64,000 bases of DNA from Zoogloea sp. (GCA_023150095.1 JAKLLO010000002.1:21699-85698); one strand, 5' to 3'. Shown: positions 9,832 to 20,437, counted from the stretch's first letter. Numbers and translations are program-made. Notes: generated by a model from the sequence alone, not told the origin.

Positions 9832-11091
9832 TCAGCGCGGCACCTGATCCCGCGGGTAGAGCACCCACATCTCGCCCTTCTGGCGCATCCGGCCGGCCTG
9901 GGCGCCGGCTTCGGCGCCGAAGCCCCAATAAAAGTCACCGCGCACGCCGCCCTTGATCGCGGTGCCGGTGTCCTGGGCCAACATCAGGCGGCGCAGGGGC
10001 TGGGTGCTGTTGGGCTGGGTGGTGGACAGGAACACCGGCGCCCCCAGCGGAATGCTGCGCGGGTCCACCGCCAGGCTGCGCCCGTCGGTGAGGGGCTGGC
10101 CCAGGGCGCCCACCGGCCCGCCGCCGTGGTTGGCCACCTCGCGGAAGAACACGTAGCTCGGGTTGGCGTTGAGCATCTCCTGCAGGCGGCCGGGGTTGGC
10201 CCGCGCCCAGTTCTTGATGCCGTCCATCGAGGCTTGATCGATGCGCAGCTCGCCCTTGTCGGCCAGCCAGCGGCCGATGGACTGATAGGGATGGCCGTTG
10301 GTGTCGGCGTAGGCGATGCGCACGATGTTGCCATCGGGCAGCTTCACCCGGCCCGAGCCCTGCACCTGCAGGAAGAACAGATCCACCGCGTCGTCGGCAT
10401 ACAGGATGGCCTTGGCGGCGAACTTGTCGGCCATCCGCGCCACCTCGGCGCGGGAGTAATAGGGCACCACCTTCTTGCCCACCAGCCGGCCGCGCAGGCG
10501 CTGGCCCTTGAGGTCGGGCAACACCTCGCCCAGATCGATGGACAGCAGGTCGTCCGGCACGCCCAGCACCGGCCAGTTGTAGGCCCCGCCCTTGTGGCGG
10601 CTGCCGTTGATGAGGGGCTCGTAGTAGCCGGTGATGAGGCCTTCCTTGGTGCCGTCCGGGTTGCTCACCCGCCACGGCGTGAAGCGCGACTCGAAGAAGC
10701 TGCGCACCGCCGAGGCACCCGGCCGCTCGCCCATCCCGCGGGCCGCCTCGCACACCGACGCCCACACCGCCTGCCGGCCAACGGCCCGGCACGAGGCCAG
10801 GAAGGCCGGCCAGGCCTCGTCGATGGCATCGCCACTCCAGCCCGGCAGATCGGCCCACCCGGCCGGCTGCAGCGGGCGCGCCAGGGGCTGGGGCGCCGGC
10901 GCGCCGCCGGTGGCCGCCGGTGGCGTGACGGCAGGGGGCGGGGTGGGATGCGCGGGCTGGACCACCGGCGCAGACGGCCCGCTCACCGGACGCGGCGCGC
11001 CGGCACACGCCGCCAGCAGCAGCGCGGCGCAGGTGGCAGAAAGACGGGACAAGGCAGGAGAAGCGGGAATGGAGCGGAAGGGGTGGAACAT
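9832..11091 (-). CDS. mltA: Membrane-bound lytic murein transglycosylase A
   Basis: Lipobox LLLAACAG; YYEPLINGSRHKGGAYNWPV, VQGSGRVKLPDG, VFFRE, AQDTGTAIKG, DFYWGFG motifs. Confidence 0.93.
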   Translation of the reverse strand: MFHPFRSIPASPALSRLSATCAALLLAACAGAPRPVSGPSAPVVQPAHPTPPPAVTPPAATGGAPAPQPLARPLQPAGWADLPGWSGDAIDEAWPAFLASCRAVGRQAVWASVCEAARGMGERPGASAVRSFFESRFTPWRVSNPDGTKEGLITGYYEPLINGSRHKGGAYNWPVLGVPDDLLSIDLGEVLPDLKGQRLRGRLVGKKVVPYYSRAEVARMADKFAAKAILYADDAVDLFFLQVQGSGRVKLPDGNIVRIAYADTNGHPYQSIGRWLADKGELRIDQASMDGIKNWARANPGRLQEMLNANPSYVFFREVANHGGGPVGALGQPLTDGRSLAVDPRSIPLGAPVFLSTTQPNSTQPLRRLMLAQDTGTAIKGGVRGDFYWGFGAEAGAQAGRMRQKGEMWVLYPRDQVPR

Positions 11092-11176
11092 GGATGGGGT
11101 ACACTCGCGGCTGGCAATCTTTACCCGCCCGAGTATAACCACCGGCCCGCCTCGCCGGGCCCGCAAAGGACGCGCC

Positions 11177-11287
11177 ATGTGGCTGATTGGCCTCGAACTC
11201 GGCCTTGCCGCCGTGCTGCTCGCCATCGTTGCCCTGGCCCTGCGCAGCCCGCACAAGAACGACACGGATGACACCCCCGATGACTGA
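11177..11287 (+). CDS. Putative 36-aa single-TM small protein
   Basis: MWLIGLELGLAAVLLAIVALALRSPHKNDTDDTPDD; overlaps the start of the downstream ATPase gene. Confidence 0.5.
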   Translation: MWLIGLELGLAAVLLAIVALALRSPHKNDTDDTPDD

Positions 11288-12143
11288 CCTCAACCAGTTC
11301 CTCTCCCGCGCCGAGCGCCTGCTCGAACGCCTCGAACGCTTCCTCCCCGCCGACGCCGCGCCGCCCGACTGGAGCGCCTCCACCGCCTTCCGCTGGCGTA
11401 ACCGCAACAACGCCAAGGCCCTGGTGCCGGTGCCGCGCCCCCACCAGATCCGTCTCGACGACCTGCAGGACATCGAGGAGAAGAAGGCGCGCATCGTCGC
11501 CAACACCCGCCAGTTCCTGGCCGGCAAGCGCGCCAACAACGTGCTGCTCACGGGCGCCCGGGGCACCGGCAAGTCGTCGCTGGTGAAGGCCCTGCTCAAC
11601 GAATTCGCCGGCGCCGGGCTGCGCCTCATCGAGGTGGACAAGGACGACCTGATCGACCTGCCCGACATCGTCGAGCTGGTGCAGGACCGCCCGGAGCGCT
11701 TCATCCTGTTCACCGACGACCTCTCCTTCGAGGACGGCGAGCCGGCCTACAAGGCCCTCAAGAGCGTCCTCGACGGCTCGCTGGCCGCGGTGCCCGACAA
11801 CGTGCTGATCTACGCCACCTCCAACCGTCGCCACCTGATGCCCGAGTACTTCTCGGAGAACGCCGCCACCAAGCACGTGGACGGCGAAGTGCATCCGGCC
11901 GAAGCGGTCGAGGAGAAGATCTCCCTCTCGGAGCGCTTCGGGCTGTGGATCTCCTTCTACCCCTTCAGCCAGGACGAGTACCTCGCGGTGGTCAATCACT
12001 GGCTGGGCGAGTTCGGCGTGCCGGCGGATGCCATCCCCACCGCCCGCGGCGACGCACTGCAATGGGCGCTGCTGCGCGGCTCCCGCAGCGGCCGCGTGGC
12101 CTGGCAGTTCGCCCGCGACTACGCCGGGCACTTTGAATCATGA
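11280..12143 (+). CDS. AAA-type ATPase, DUF815 family
   Basis: LLTGARGTGKSSLVKALL Walker A; FILFTDDLSFE; IYATSNRRHLMPEY. Confidence 0.88.
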   Translation: MTDLNQFLSRAERLLERLERFLPADAAPPDWSASTAFRWRNRNNAKALVPVPRPHQIRLDDLQDIEEKKARIVANTRQFLAGKRANNVLLTGARGTGKSSLVKALLNEFAGAGLRLIEVDKDDLIDLPDIVELVQDRPERFILFTDDLSFEDGEPAYKALKSVLDGSLAAVPDNVLIYATSNRRHLMPEYFSENAATKHVDGEVHPAEAVEEKISLSERFGLWISFYPFSQDEYLAVVNHWLGEFGVPADAIPTARGDALQWALLRGSRSGRVAWQFARDYAGHFES

Positions 12144-13087
12144 GCAAGCCCCAACGCAAGATCGTCCACGTGGCGGCGGCCGTCATCACCCGCCCGGACG
12201 GCAGCTTTCTCCTCGGCCAGCGCGCGCCGGACACCTTCTACCCCGGCTACTGGGAGTTTCCCGGCGGCAAGGTCGAGCCCGGCGAAACGCCCCGCGACGC
12301 GCTCGTCCGCGAGCTGGACGAAGAGCTGGGCATGAAGGTGGACGTGGCCTGGCCGTGGATCGTCCGCGAGCACGAGTACGAGCACGCCCACGTGAGCCTG
12401 CACTTCTTCGAAGTGCCCGCCTGGCACGGCGAGATCGACGACAAGGTGCACTCGGCACTGGCCTGGCAGCGTGCCGACGCGATGGACGTCGGCCCGATGC
12501 TCCCCGCCAACGGCCCGATCCTGAAGGCCCTGCGCCTGCCCCGCACGATGGGCATCACCCACGCCGCGGAGATCGGCATCGACGCCCAGCTGGCGCAGCT
12601 CGACGCGGCGCTGGCCGGCGGCCTGAAGCTGGTGCAGATCCGCGAGTTGGCGCTGCCGGATTCGGAAAGGGAAACCTTCGCCCCCGCGGTGGTGGAGCGC
12701 TGCCACGCCGCCGGCGCGCTGGCCGTCGTCAATGAAGATGCAGCGCTGGCCCGGGCCATCGGCGCCGACGGCGTGCATCTGCCCTCCCGCCGGCTCGCCG
12801 AGATCGACACCCGGCCGGATTTCGAATGGGTCGGCGCGTCCTGCCACGATCGTTCGGAACTCGAAAAAGCCGCCGCGCTGGGCCTCGACTACGCGCTCCT
12901 CGGCGCAGTCAAGCCGACCCACAGCCATCCCGGACAGGCCGGCCTCGGCTGGGAAGCGTTCGGCAAATTCGTGGAACGGCTGCCGCTCCCGGTGTTCGCC
13001 CTGGGCGGGCTGGCCGCCGGCGATCTGACCGAAGCCAAGGCCGCCGGCGCCCACGGCATCGCGGGCATCCGGGCGATCTGGGGGTAA
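12140..13087 (+). CDS. Nudix hydrolase (MutT)/thiamine-phosphate-synthase-like fusion protein
   Basis: N-terminal Nudix box GGKVEPGETPRDALVRELDEELGM; C-terminal ThiE-like region (LKLVQIRE, GADGVHLPSRR, FALGGL). Confidence 0.9.
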   Translation: MSKPQRKIVHVAAAVITRPDGSFLLGQRAPDTFYPGYWEFPGGKVEPGETPRDALVRELDEELGMKVDVAWPWIVREHEYEHAHVSLHFFEVPAWHGEIDDKVHSALAWQRADAMDVGPMLPANGPILKALRLPRTMGITHAAEIGIDAQLAQLDAALAGGLKLVQIRELALPDSERETFAPAVVERCHAAGALAVVNEDAALARAIGADGVHLPSRRLAEIDTRPDFEWVGASCHDRSELEKAAALGLDYALLGAVKPTHSHPGQAGLGWEAFGKFVERLPLPVFALGGLAAGDLTEAKAAGAHGIAGIRAIWG

Positions 13088-13093
13088 ACGAAA

Positions 13094-13118
13094 AACCGGC
13101 CGCTCAGTGCGGCCGGTT
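13094..13118 (-). terminator. Terminator-like hairpin overlapping the yacG stop
   Basis: AACCGGCCGCtcagtGCGGCCGGTT with T-run on minus strand. Confidence 0.6.
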
Positions 13119-13307
13119 GAGGGGATCGGCGTCGTTGTCGAGGGGCGTCTCGCCCGCCACCCGATACTGATCGGTCGCCCACGCGCCCAGGTCGATCAGG
13201 CGGCAACGATCCGAGCAGAACGGCCGCCACTTGTTCTCCGGCACCCACTCGACGTCGGTGCGGCAGGTCGGGCACTTGACCACGCGGGGTTTGCTGGGCG
13301 AGGTCAT
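13104..13307 (-). CDS. yacG: DNA gyrase inhibitor YacG
   Basis: [10 protein letters not shown]...[17 protein letters not shown] zinc motif. Confidence 0.92.
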   Translation of the reverse strand: MTSPSKPRVVKCPTCRTDVEWVPENKWRPFCSDRCRLIDLGAWATDQYRVAGETPLDNDADPLNRPH

Positions 13308-14062
13308 CAGAGATTGCAGAAAGTCAGCTCGAAGGGCACGTCGATATCCACCTGACCGGGGCGGGTCACGGTTTCGGCGTGCATCAGGCGGATGTTGAGG
13401 GCGTACTTGTTGGCGCTGGTTTCGGGCACGCACATGGCGCTGCCGTGCAGGCGGATGCGGATCATCTGCACCGTGCGCCCGCCCATGGTCTGCTGGAAGG
13501 CGCCGCGGTGGGCCACCTGGGATTCGGGCCGGCCACTGGCGCGCAGCAGGCGCAGCACGATGGCGAGGCCGTCACGGATCGGCAGCAGGGGCTGGACCCA
13601 CGACATCAGATCACGCCGACGCAGTTCGACTTCGCGGTTGAGCCAGTGGTGGTAGGACGGCAGATCGAACTCGCAGGCGCCGCCGGGAATCGCCGCGCGG
13701 CTGCGGATGTTCATCAGCCATTCGTTCTCGCGCAGATACTGGCCGGTCTTGCCGGCCATGGCGAGGAGCGAGGCGGAGGCCTGCTCGATCTCGTAGAGGG
13801 CGCCGGAGAGGGCTTCCTCGGAAATCTGGGGATTGTTGCGGAAGGACAGGAGGATCTGGCGCTGCCGTTCGAGCTCCTGCACCAGATCGACCTTGAGATC
13901 GGCGCGGCAGGCGACTTCGAGGATCTCGAACAGGGTGACGAGGGCCACATGGTGTTCGAGCGAGCCTTCGGCACGCACGAAATGCATGACCTTCTCGAAA
14001 AGGTCTTCCAGCCTCAACAGCGTGCGGATCCTCTCGTTGAGCGGATATTCGTAAGTAATCAC
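13307..14062 (-). CDS. zapD: Cell division protein ZapD
   Basis: [19 protein letters not shown] start; ZapD family; between yacG and coaE. Confidence 0.92.
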   Translation of the reverse strand: MITYEYPLNERIRTLLRLEDLFEKVMHFVRAEGSLEHHVALVTLFEILEVACRADLKVDLVQELERQRQILLSFRNNPQISEEALSGALYEIEQASASLLAMAGKTGQYLRENEWLMNIRSRAAIPGGACEFDLPSYHHWLNREVELRRRDLMSWVQPLLPIRDGLAIVLRLLRASGRPESQVAHRGAFQQTMGGRTVQMIRIRLHGSAMCVPETSANKYALNIRLMHAETVTRPGQVDIDVPFELTFCNL

Positions 14063-14116
14063 GCGCGCGCCTGGATAAGGTATGGAAAATTGACGGTCAG
14101 ACCGGCGCGAATCATA

Positions 14117-14749
14117 TCACAGGCACTTCACCCGCGCCGCGCGGGCCAGGTAGTCCTCGTGCAGGCGTGCAACCTGGGCACGCAGGGCGTCCAGGCCGCC
14201 GGCGTTATCGACCACATCGTCGGCAGCGGCCAGGCGGGCTGCGCGGGTGGCCTGGGCAGCCATGATCGCCCGCACCTGATGGGCGTCGAGCCCGCTGCGG
14301 CTCATCACCCGCGCCACCTGGACGTCCTCGGGGCAATCGACGACACACAGGCGCGCCACACGCTCGCGGTAAGTGCCGGATTCGATCAGCAGCGGCACCG
14401 CCAGGATCACGTAGGGGGCGGTGGCGGCCAGGCACTGCCGCTCGCTCTCGTCGCGGATCATCGGGTGCAGGATGGCCTCGAGGCGCTTGCGGGCGGCCGG
14501 GTCTTCAAAGGCCAGCGCGCGCATCGCCGGGCGATTTAGGGCGCCGTTGTCGGCCACCACCCCGGCGCCGAAGGCGGCCTCGATGGCCGGCATCGCAGCA
14601 CCGTGGGGCGCAGTGAGCTGGTGGGCGATGAGATCGGTATCGACAATGGCCGCGCCGAAATCACGGAAAAGATCGGCCGCGGCGCTCTTGCCGCTTCCGA
14701 TGCCACCGGTCAGGCCCACCACAAAAGGCCGCAAGGTCATGGAGCACAT
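14117..14749 (-). CDS. coaE: Dephospho-CoA kinase
   Basis: [19 protein letters not shown]-loop; [10 protein letters not shown]. Confidence 0.93.
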   Translation of the reverse strand: MCSMTLRPFVVGLTGGIGSGKSAAADLFRDFGAAIVDTDLIAHQLTAPHGAAMPAIEAAFGAGVVADNGALNRPAMRALAFEDPAARKRLEAILHPMIRDESERQCLAATAPYVILAVPLLIESGTYRERVARLCVVDCPEDVQVARVMSRSGLDAHQVRAIMAAQATRAARLAAADDVVDNAGGLDALRAQVARLHEDYLARAARVKCL

Positions 14750-15471
14750 TCGAGACGATTGGCGCCCTGGAGCCGCTCGGAAAGATCGCTCGCCAGGGTG
14801 GCGAGGCTGTCGGACGGGCCACGCACCTCGACCCGCAGCACGCTGGCGCCGCGGCTGGCGATCTGGGCGCTGCGCACGCCCTTTTCACGCAGCAGGTTAA
14901 GATGACGGCCGGCGGCCTGCTCGTTCTTGAAGAGGCCGAGGGAGATCGCGAACTGGTTGGGGCCGGCGTCCTGGACGATGAAGAGATCTTCGATGCCCAG
15001 CCGGCGGAGCTCGGCCGCCTTGCGGTCGGCGCCCTCCTTGTTGCCCTGGCTGGGGATATGCACCCACCAGGAACTGGCGCCGACGCCGCGGCTCTCGGAC
15101 AGTTTGAAGCCCGCGCCGGTCTTGGCGACCCGCGCCGACAGCTCGGCCGCCTGATCGGCGCTGAGCCCGCTGAACGCCACACAGGCCGGCGGTGCAGTGT
15201 CGGCGGCCCGGGCAGGCTTCGCCGGGACGGGTTCAGGGGCGGGTGCCGATTCGGCCGGGGCAGGAACGGCTTCCGGCACAGCGGCGGCAACCGGCGCGGA
15301 CACCGCCGGCGGCAACTCCGCCACAAGCCGCAGCCGCTCGGGGTTGAGCTGGTTGCTCAGACGCTCCGGCTCGCCGCCGGACGCACCCGAGCCGAGCCCG
15401 CCTTTCCAGACGGCCAGCGCCAGCAGGTTGGCGACGAGGAGGATAAGGACAGCTACACGTAAAGTACCCAT
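14737..15471 (-). CDS. SPOR-domain membrane protein
   Basis: N-terminal [55 protein letters not shown]. Confidence 0.8.
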   Translation of the reverse strand: MGTLRVAVLILLVANLLALAVWKGGLGSGASGGEPERLSNQLNPERLRLVAELPPAVSAPVAAAVPEAVPAPAESAPAPEPVPAKPARAADTAPPACVAFSGLSADQAAELSARVAKTGAGFKLSESRGVGASSWWVHIPSQGNKEGADRKAAELRRLGIEDLFIVQDAGPNQFAISLGLFKNEQAAGRHLNLLREKGVRSAQIASRGASVLRVEVRGPSDSLATLASDLSERLQGANRLECAP

Positions 15472-15544
15472 GGCCGCAAGACTAACCCATCACAGTCAAC
15501 GGGAAAAGGCACCGAATGCCCTGCAGGCGCGGAGACGCGCGTCG

Positions 15545-16267
15545 TTACAATTCTTGACGCATATGCGCCAGGCCTTCAAGGACAAGGTTCTCGACGAGAC
15601 GCAGCGGGCATTCGAGATGCGGCGCCAGGTTGCCCGCGGCCCCACCATTGAGCAGGCACAGCGCGCCCTCCTCCGCCGCCGCCAGCCGGAACATCCGCTC
15701 GATGGCGCCCACCTGGGCATGCAGACAGCCGGTGACGATGGCGTCCGCGGTGCGCCGCGGCGTGGTCTCGAAGCGCCCGTCGGCAAAAGGCAGCTGGGCG
15801 GTATCGCGGGCGAGGGACATGCGCATCAGGTCGAGCCCCGGCAGGATCACTCCGCCCTGGAAAACCCCGGCGCCGTCGAGCAGGTCGGCCGTGGTGGCGG
15901 TGCCGGAGGTGACCACCAGCGCCGCCTTGCCGTGGAGCGCCCGGGCACCGACGAGGGCCGCCCAGCGGTCCGCGCCCAGCCTGGCGGGGTCGAGATAGGC
16001 GTTGCGCACGCCAAAGCCTTCGGCCTGCGGCCTGATCCATTCGGGCTCCAGCCCGCGCTCGGCCAGCATCGCGCCAAGCCGGCCACCGACGGTGGCGCCG
16101 GCCACGTTGGCGCCGAGCATCCGCCGCACCGGCCCCAACCCCGTCAGCACATCAGCAAAGCCATCCAGCGCCGACAACAGCACCGCGCCCTGACCGAGCC
16201 AGCGATCACCGTCGCGCAGCCCCCATTTGAGGCGGGTGTTGCCCACATCGAGAAGCAGATCCATCAC
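15545..16267 (-). CDS. coaX: Type III pantothenate kinase
   Basis: LLLDVGNTRLKWG; GADRWAALVGAR; VTSGTATTADLLD. Confidence 0.92.
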   Translation of the reverse strand: MMDLLLDVGNTRLKWGLRDGDRWLGQGAVLLSALDGFADVLTGLGPVRRMLGANVAGATVGGRLGAMLAERGLEPEWIRPQAEGFGVRNAYLDPARLGADRWAALVGARALHGKAALVVTSGTATTADLLDGAGVFQGGVILPGLDLMRMSLARDTAQLPFADGRFETTPRRTADAIVTGCLHAQVGAIERMFRLAAAEEGALCLLNGGAAGNLAPHLECPLRLVENLVLEGLAHMRQEL

Positions 16268-17067
16268 GCCAGCCTCAGGGAGACTTCACCGGACAGCACC
16301 CGACGGCGGCCCTCCGACGTATCGAGGAGCAGCGCGCCGTCGTCATCGACCCCGGCGCAGGTGCCGGCGAGTTCCTGCGCCTCGCCGAGGATGCGCACCG
16401 GCAGGTCGGCGAAGGCGTTGCGCTGCTGCCACGCGGCGCGCAGGGCCGGAAAGCCGGCGGCGGCGTAGAGATCGAGGAAATGATGGAGCTGCGCCAGCAG
16501 CAACCCGAGCAACCGGTTGGGTCCCGGCGGCGACGCCAGACAGGCGGCCAGATCGGTGACGCCGGTGGCGGATTCCACCTGAGCGTCGGCAGGCAAGCGC
16601 AGGTTGAGGCCGATGCCGATCACCGCCGCCGGCGGCCGGCCGCGGGACGAGGACAGCTCGACCAGGATGCCAGCGAGCTTCCTGCCGTGGATGAGGACGT
16701 CGTTGGGCCACTTGAGCTGCACGCCCTCGACGCCGAGCACTTCCAGCGTGCGCGCCACCGCGAGGCCGACCACTAGCGACAGCCCGGCCGGCATGTGGGG
16801 CGCCGGCGTGAACTGCCAGCGCAGCGAGAAGGTCAGCCCGGCACCCGGCCACGACAGCCAGCTGCGGCCACGCCGCCCGCGCCCCGCGATCTGCCGATCC
16901 GCCGCCAGCACCGCGATCCGCCCGTCGTCGTCGGCCGGCGTTTCCATCAGCCGGCTGTTGGTGGAATCGCACTCCGGCACCACCACCAGCGAAAACTGCC
17001 CGGCAAGCTCGCCCAGCACGGCCGCCACCGCCCCTGCGTCGAGGGCCTCGAAATCGGAATGGCTCAA
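16264..17067 (-). CDS. birA: Biotin--[acetyl-CoA-carboxylase] ligase
   Basis: ECDSTNSRLME; GRGRRGRSWLS; KWPNDVLIHGRKLAGILVE. Confidence 0.92.
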   Translation of the reverse strand: MSHSDFEALDAGAVAAVLGELAGQFSLVVVPECDSTNSRLMETPADDDGRIAVLAADRQIAGRGRRGRSWLSWPGAGLTFSLRWQFTPAPHMPAGLSLVVGLAVARTLEVLGVEGVQLKWPNDVLIHGRKLAGILVELSSSRGRPPAAVIGIGLNLRLPADAQVESATGVTDLAACLASPPGPNRLLGLLLAQLHHFLDLYAAAGFPALRAAWQQRNAFADLPVRILGEAQELAGTCAGVDDDGALLLDTSEGRRRVLSGEVSLRLA

Positions 17068-17168
17068 GAAGGATTACCTGATCGTTGAAACGAGTCGGTA
17101 ATTATGGCGGACAGGGGCGGGAATTGGGGAGCCTGAGGCTTTCAAACCGCCCCAGAGAACCTCCGGAC

Positions 17169-17294
17169 CGAAAGGGGTGGAGAAACCGTAGCGAGCGGCC
17201 CGAGGTCGCGACGAGGAGCGGAAACGTACAGGCGTACGTTGAGCACCGGAATCGCGAGATCGGGCCGCGCAGTAGGTTTATCCGCCCCTTTCAG
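17169..17294. repeat. Large imperfect palindrome at the ntrC 3' end
   Basis: GAAAGGGGTGGAGAAACC...AACGTA-caggcg-TACGTT...GGTTTATCCGCCCCTTTC, symmetric about 17231.5. Confidence 0.8.
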
Positions 17295-18709
17295 GCGTGG
17301 TCGGGCTCTTCTAGTCCAAGCTCCTGGATCTTGCGGGTGATGGTGTTGCGCCCGATGCCCAGGAGCTGCGCGGCCTCGATCCGGCGCCCGCCGGTGGCCG
17401 ACAGGGCGCGGCGGATGAGGATGCGCTCGAAGTCGCGGGAGAGCATGTCGAACACCTCGCCCGGATGTTGGGCGATGGCCCGGTCGGCCTCGGCCATCAG
17501 GGCGTCGCCCCAGTTGGCGGGCTGTTCGCGGGTGGGCTGATCCTTGAGTTCGGGCGGCAGGTCGGCCACCTCGACGGTCTGACCCGGGGCCATCACGGTG
17601 AGCCAGTGGCAGAGGTTTTCGAGCTGGCGCACGTTGCCAGGGAAATCCAGGCTCTGCAGGTATTTGAGGGTCGCGTCGGAGAGGCGCTTGGCCTCGACGC
17701 CGAGCTCCTGGGCCGACAGGGAGATGAAGTGCTTGGCCAGCGACGGGATGTCCTCACGGCGCTCGCGCAGCGGCGGCAGGCGCAGGCGGATCACGTTGAG
17801 GCGGTGGAACAGATCCTCGCGGAACAGGCCCTGGCGCACCCGGTCTTCCATGTTCTGGTGGGTGGCGGCGATGACGCGCACGTTGGCCTTGATCGGCTGG
17901 TGGCCGCCGACGCGGTAGAAGTTGCCGTCGGAGAGCACGCGCAGCAGACGGGTCTGCAGCTCGGCGGGCATGTCGCCGATTTCGTCGAGGAACAGCGTGC
18001 CGCCCTCGGCCTGCTCGAAGCGGCCGCGGCGCATGGTCTGGGCGCCGGTGAAGGCGCCGCGTTCGTGGCCGAAGAGCTCGGATTCGAGCAGGTCGCGGGG
18101 GATCGCGGCGGTGTTGATGGCGATGAAGGGCGCGTCCTTGCGCGGGCTGTGGCGGTGCAGCGCACGGGCCACGAGCTCCTTGCCGGTGCCCGATTCGCCG
18201 TTGATCAGCACCGTGGCGTGGGACTGGGCAAGCCGGCCGATGGCGCGGAAGACCTCCTGCATCGCCGGCGCCTGGCCGAGGATCTCGGGCACGGACGACA
18301 GCTCCTCGACCGCGCCGGCCTGGTGGGCGCTCTCGTCGATGGCGCGGCGCACCAGCTCGACCGCCTGATCCACGTCGAAGGGCTTGGGCAGGTATTCGAA
18401 CGCGCCGCCCTGAAAGGCCGCGACGGCACTTTCGAGATCCGAGTAGGCGGTCATGATGATGACCGGCATCTGAGGGAAGCGCGCCTTGACCTTGGACAGC
18501 AGCGCCAGCCCAGATTCGCCGGGCATGCGGATGTCCGACACCAGCACCTGGGGCGGCTGGGTGGCGCTGTCCAGCGCGGCCAGCACTTCGGCCGCCGTCC
18601 CGAAACTCTTGTACGGAATCTCCTCCCGGGCCAGGGCTTTTTCGAGCACCCAGCGGATCGAGCGGTCGTCATCAACAATCCAGACTGAATTCATGTCACT
18701 CACACGCAC
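17291..18709 (-). CDS. ntrC: Nitrogen regulation response regulator NtrC (sigma-54 activator)
   Basis: REC domain; GESGTGKELVARALH; GAFTGA; Fis-type HTH C-terminus. Confidence 0.95.
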   Translation of the reverse strand: MRVSDMNSVWIVDDDRSIRWVLEKALAREEIPYKSFGTAAEVLAALDSATQPPQVLVSDIRMPGESGLALLSKVKARFPQMPVIIMTAYSDLESAVAAFQGGAFEYLPKPFDVDQAVELVRRAIDESAHQAGAVEELSSVPEILGQAPAMQEVFRAIGRLAQSHATVLINGESGTGKELVARALHRHSPRKDAPFIAINTAAIPRDLLESELFGHERGAFTGAQTMRRGRFEQAEGGTLFLDEIGDMPAELQTRLLRVLSDGNFYRVGGHQPIKANVRVIAATHQNMEDRVRQGLFREDLFHRLNVIRLRLPPLRERREDIPSLAKHFISLSAQELGVEAKRLSDATLKYLQSLDFPGNVRQLENLCHWLTVMAPGQTVEVADLPPELKDQPTREQPANWGDALMAEADRAIAQHPGEVFDMLSRDFERILIRRALSATGGRRIEAAQLLGIGRNTITRKIQELGLEEPDHA

Positions 18710-18799
18710 AAAAGTGAAACGGGCAAAAGGTTCGATCGCGGGCAGGGGCGGGACGGATCGGGCTCAATGCACCATGCTGGTGCGCCATGCAAGCCGCCA

Positions 18800-19873
18800 T
18801 CAGCCCTCCCCATCCCGGACGATCGGCAGGTAAACCGTGAAGCAGGTGCGGCCCGGACGCGAATCCACGTCGATGGCGCCCTGGTGCTGCTCGATGAAGC
18901 TCTGGGCGAGCGACAGGCCGAGGCCGCTGCCATTCTCACGACCGGATACGAGCGGATAGAAGATCTTGTCGCGGATCTTGTCGGGGATGCCCGGGCCGTT
19001 GTCGATGACCTGCAGCTGCAGCGCCAGCTTGAAGCGGCGCTTGGCCATCGTGACCTGGCGGGCAGCCCGGGTGCGCAGCACGATCTCGCCGACGCCGTGG
19101 AGCGCCTGGGCGGCGTTGCGCACGATGTTGAGGATCGCCTGGATGAGCTGCTCGCGGTCGCCGGTGATGTAGGGCAGGCTGGTGTCGTAGTCGCGACGCA
19201 CCTCGACCGACGGGAACTCGGCCAGCGTGAGCCGGCGCACCCGCTCCAGCACGTCGTGCAGGTTGAGCTGGGTGGGCTGCATCATCCGGTGAGACGTGAG
19301 CAGGCGGTTCATCAGCTCCTGCAGGCGGTCGGCCTCGGCGATGATGACCTGGGTGTATTCGCGCAGCTGCGGGTCGTCGAGCTCGCGCTCCAGCAGCTGG
19401 GCCGAGCCGCGGATGCCACCCAGCGGGTTCTTGATCTCGTGGGCGAGGTTGCGGATCAGCTCGCGGTTGGCCTGCTGCTGGTGGGCGAGCTGCTCTTCCC
19501 GCGCCACCTTGAGGTGCGCGTCCATCGGGCGGAACTCAAGCAGCAGACGAGCCTCGGCACACTCGACGGGCGTGACGGTGCAGTCGAGGTGCAACGGCTC
19601 GAGCCCTGGCCGGGCGACCGTGAGGTTGTGGCCGGTATAGCTCCAGTTGTCCCGGAGCACGTTGTTGAGCGCGCTGCCAAGGCCGGCAGGTTCGCCGAGC
19701 AGGCGGTGCAGGGCGTAACCGATGATCTTGCGGCTACTCACCGCAAAGAGGTTTTCTGCGCCGGGATTGAGATACCGGACGACCAACTGGTCATCCACCA
19801 GCACGACTGCGGATGAGAGCAGTTCGAGGCCGGCGAAGGCGGAAGGTGAGGAATCGGGCTGGTCGTTTTGCAT
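18800..19873 (-). CDS. ntrB: Nitrogen regulation sensor kinase NtrB
   Basis: PAS domain, LAHEIKNPLGGIRGSAQLLERE, GGlGLsLAQ-type N/G boxes; upstream of ntrC. Confidence 0.95.
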   Translation of the reverse strand: MQNDQPDSSPSAFAGLELLSSAVVLVDDQLVVRYLNPGAENLFAVSSRKIIGYALHRLLGEPAGLGSALNNVLRDNWSYTGHNLTVARPGLEPLHLDCTVTPVECAEARLLLEFRPMDAHLKVAREEQLAHQQQANRELIRNLAHEIKNPLGGIRGSAQLLERELDDPQLREYTQVIIAEADRLQELMNRLLTSHRMMQPTQLNLHDVLERVRRLTLAEFPSVEVRRDYDTSLPYITGDREQLIQAILNIVRNAAQALHGVGEIVLRTRAARQVTMAKRRFKLALQLQVIDNGPGIPDKIRDKIFYPLVSGRENGSGLGLSLAQSFIEQHQGAIDVDSRPGRTCFTVYLPIVRDGEG

Positions 19874-19939
19874 AAGCTTACCTATGCAAGAAGCAGACCA
19901 CATCGAAGGCACCCGCCCGAAGTGCCTCCGACAAGCGCG

Positions 19940-20437
19940 TCAGCGCAGGTTGCTGATCTCGCGCCGGAGGGCCTCGATGTTGCGCTCGTGAAGCTGCACC
20001 TTGTCCTTGTAGGGCTGCACGCGGTCGAGCACTTTCTGATAGTTGCGCTCGTTGCCATAGCGGACAGATTCCTGCTCCTCGAGTTCCTTGCGGGCCGCCT
20101 CGAGGCTCTTCTGCTCGGTGGCGAGCTCCTCTTCGAGGATGCGCCGGCGGTCGGTATCGCGCGCTTTCTGGGTGCCCGAATCGACCCGGGGAAAACCGGC
20201 ACTTCCCGATGACGCACCATTTTGGGGCGCAGGCACCGCAGCGGGGCGCGACGCCGGTGCGCCGCCAGGAACCGACGACACGGCCTGATCCCGCGCAAGG
20301 GTGTTGCACCCTTTTCCGGACGGCTTGTTGTTGGTGTAGGTGACGTGACCGGCCTCGTCGACGCACTTGTAGATGTCCGCCACGGCCAGCGGCGAACACA
20401 GCAGGGAAACCAGCAACAGCGGAATTCGTGGGTTCAT
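19940..20437 (-). CDS. DUF4124-domain exported protein
   Basis: Signal peptide then DIYKCVDEAGHVTYTNNKP; C-terminal coiled coil. Confidence 0.85.
   Translation of the reverse strand: MNPRIPLLLVSLLCSPLAVADIYKCVDEAGHVTYTNNKPSGKGCNTLARDQAVSSVPGGAPASRPAAVPAPQNGASSGSAGFPRVDSGTQKARDTDRRRILEEELATEQKSLEAARKELEEQESVRYGNERNYQKVLDRVQPYKDKVQLHERNIEALRREISNLR

Noticed and set aside
9552-9956. 134-aa plus ORF and 120-aa minus ORF over array A
   Set aside because: Both are by-products of the tandem repeat; repeat phase shifts relative to frame.
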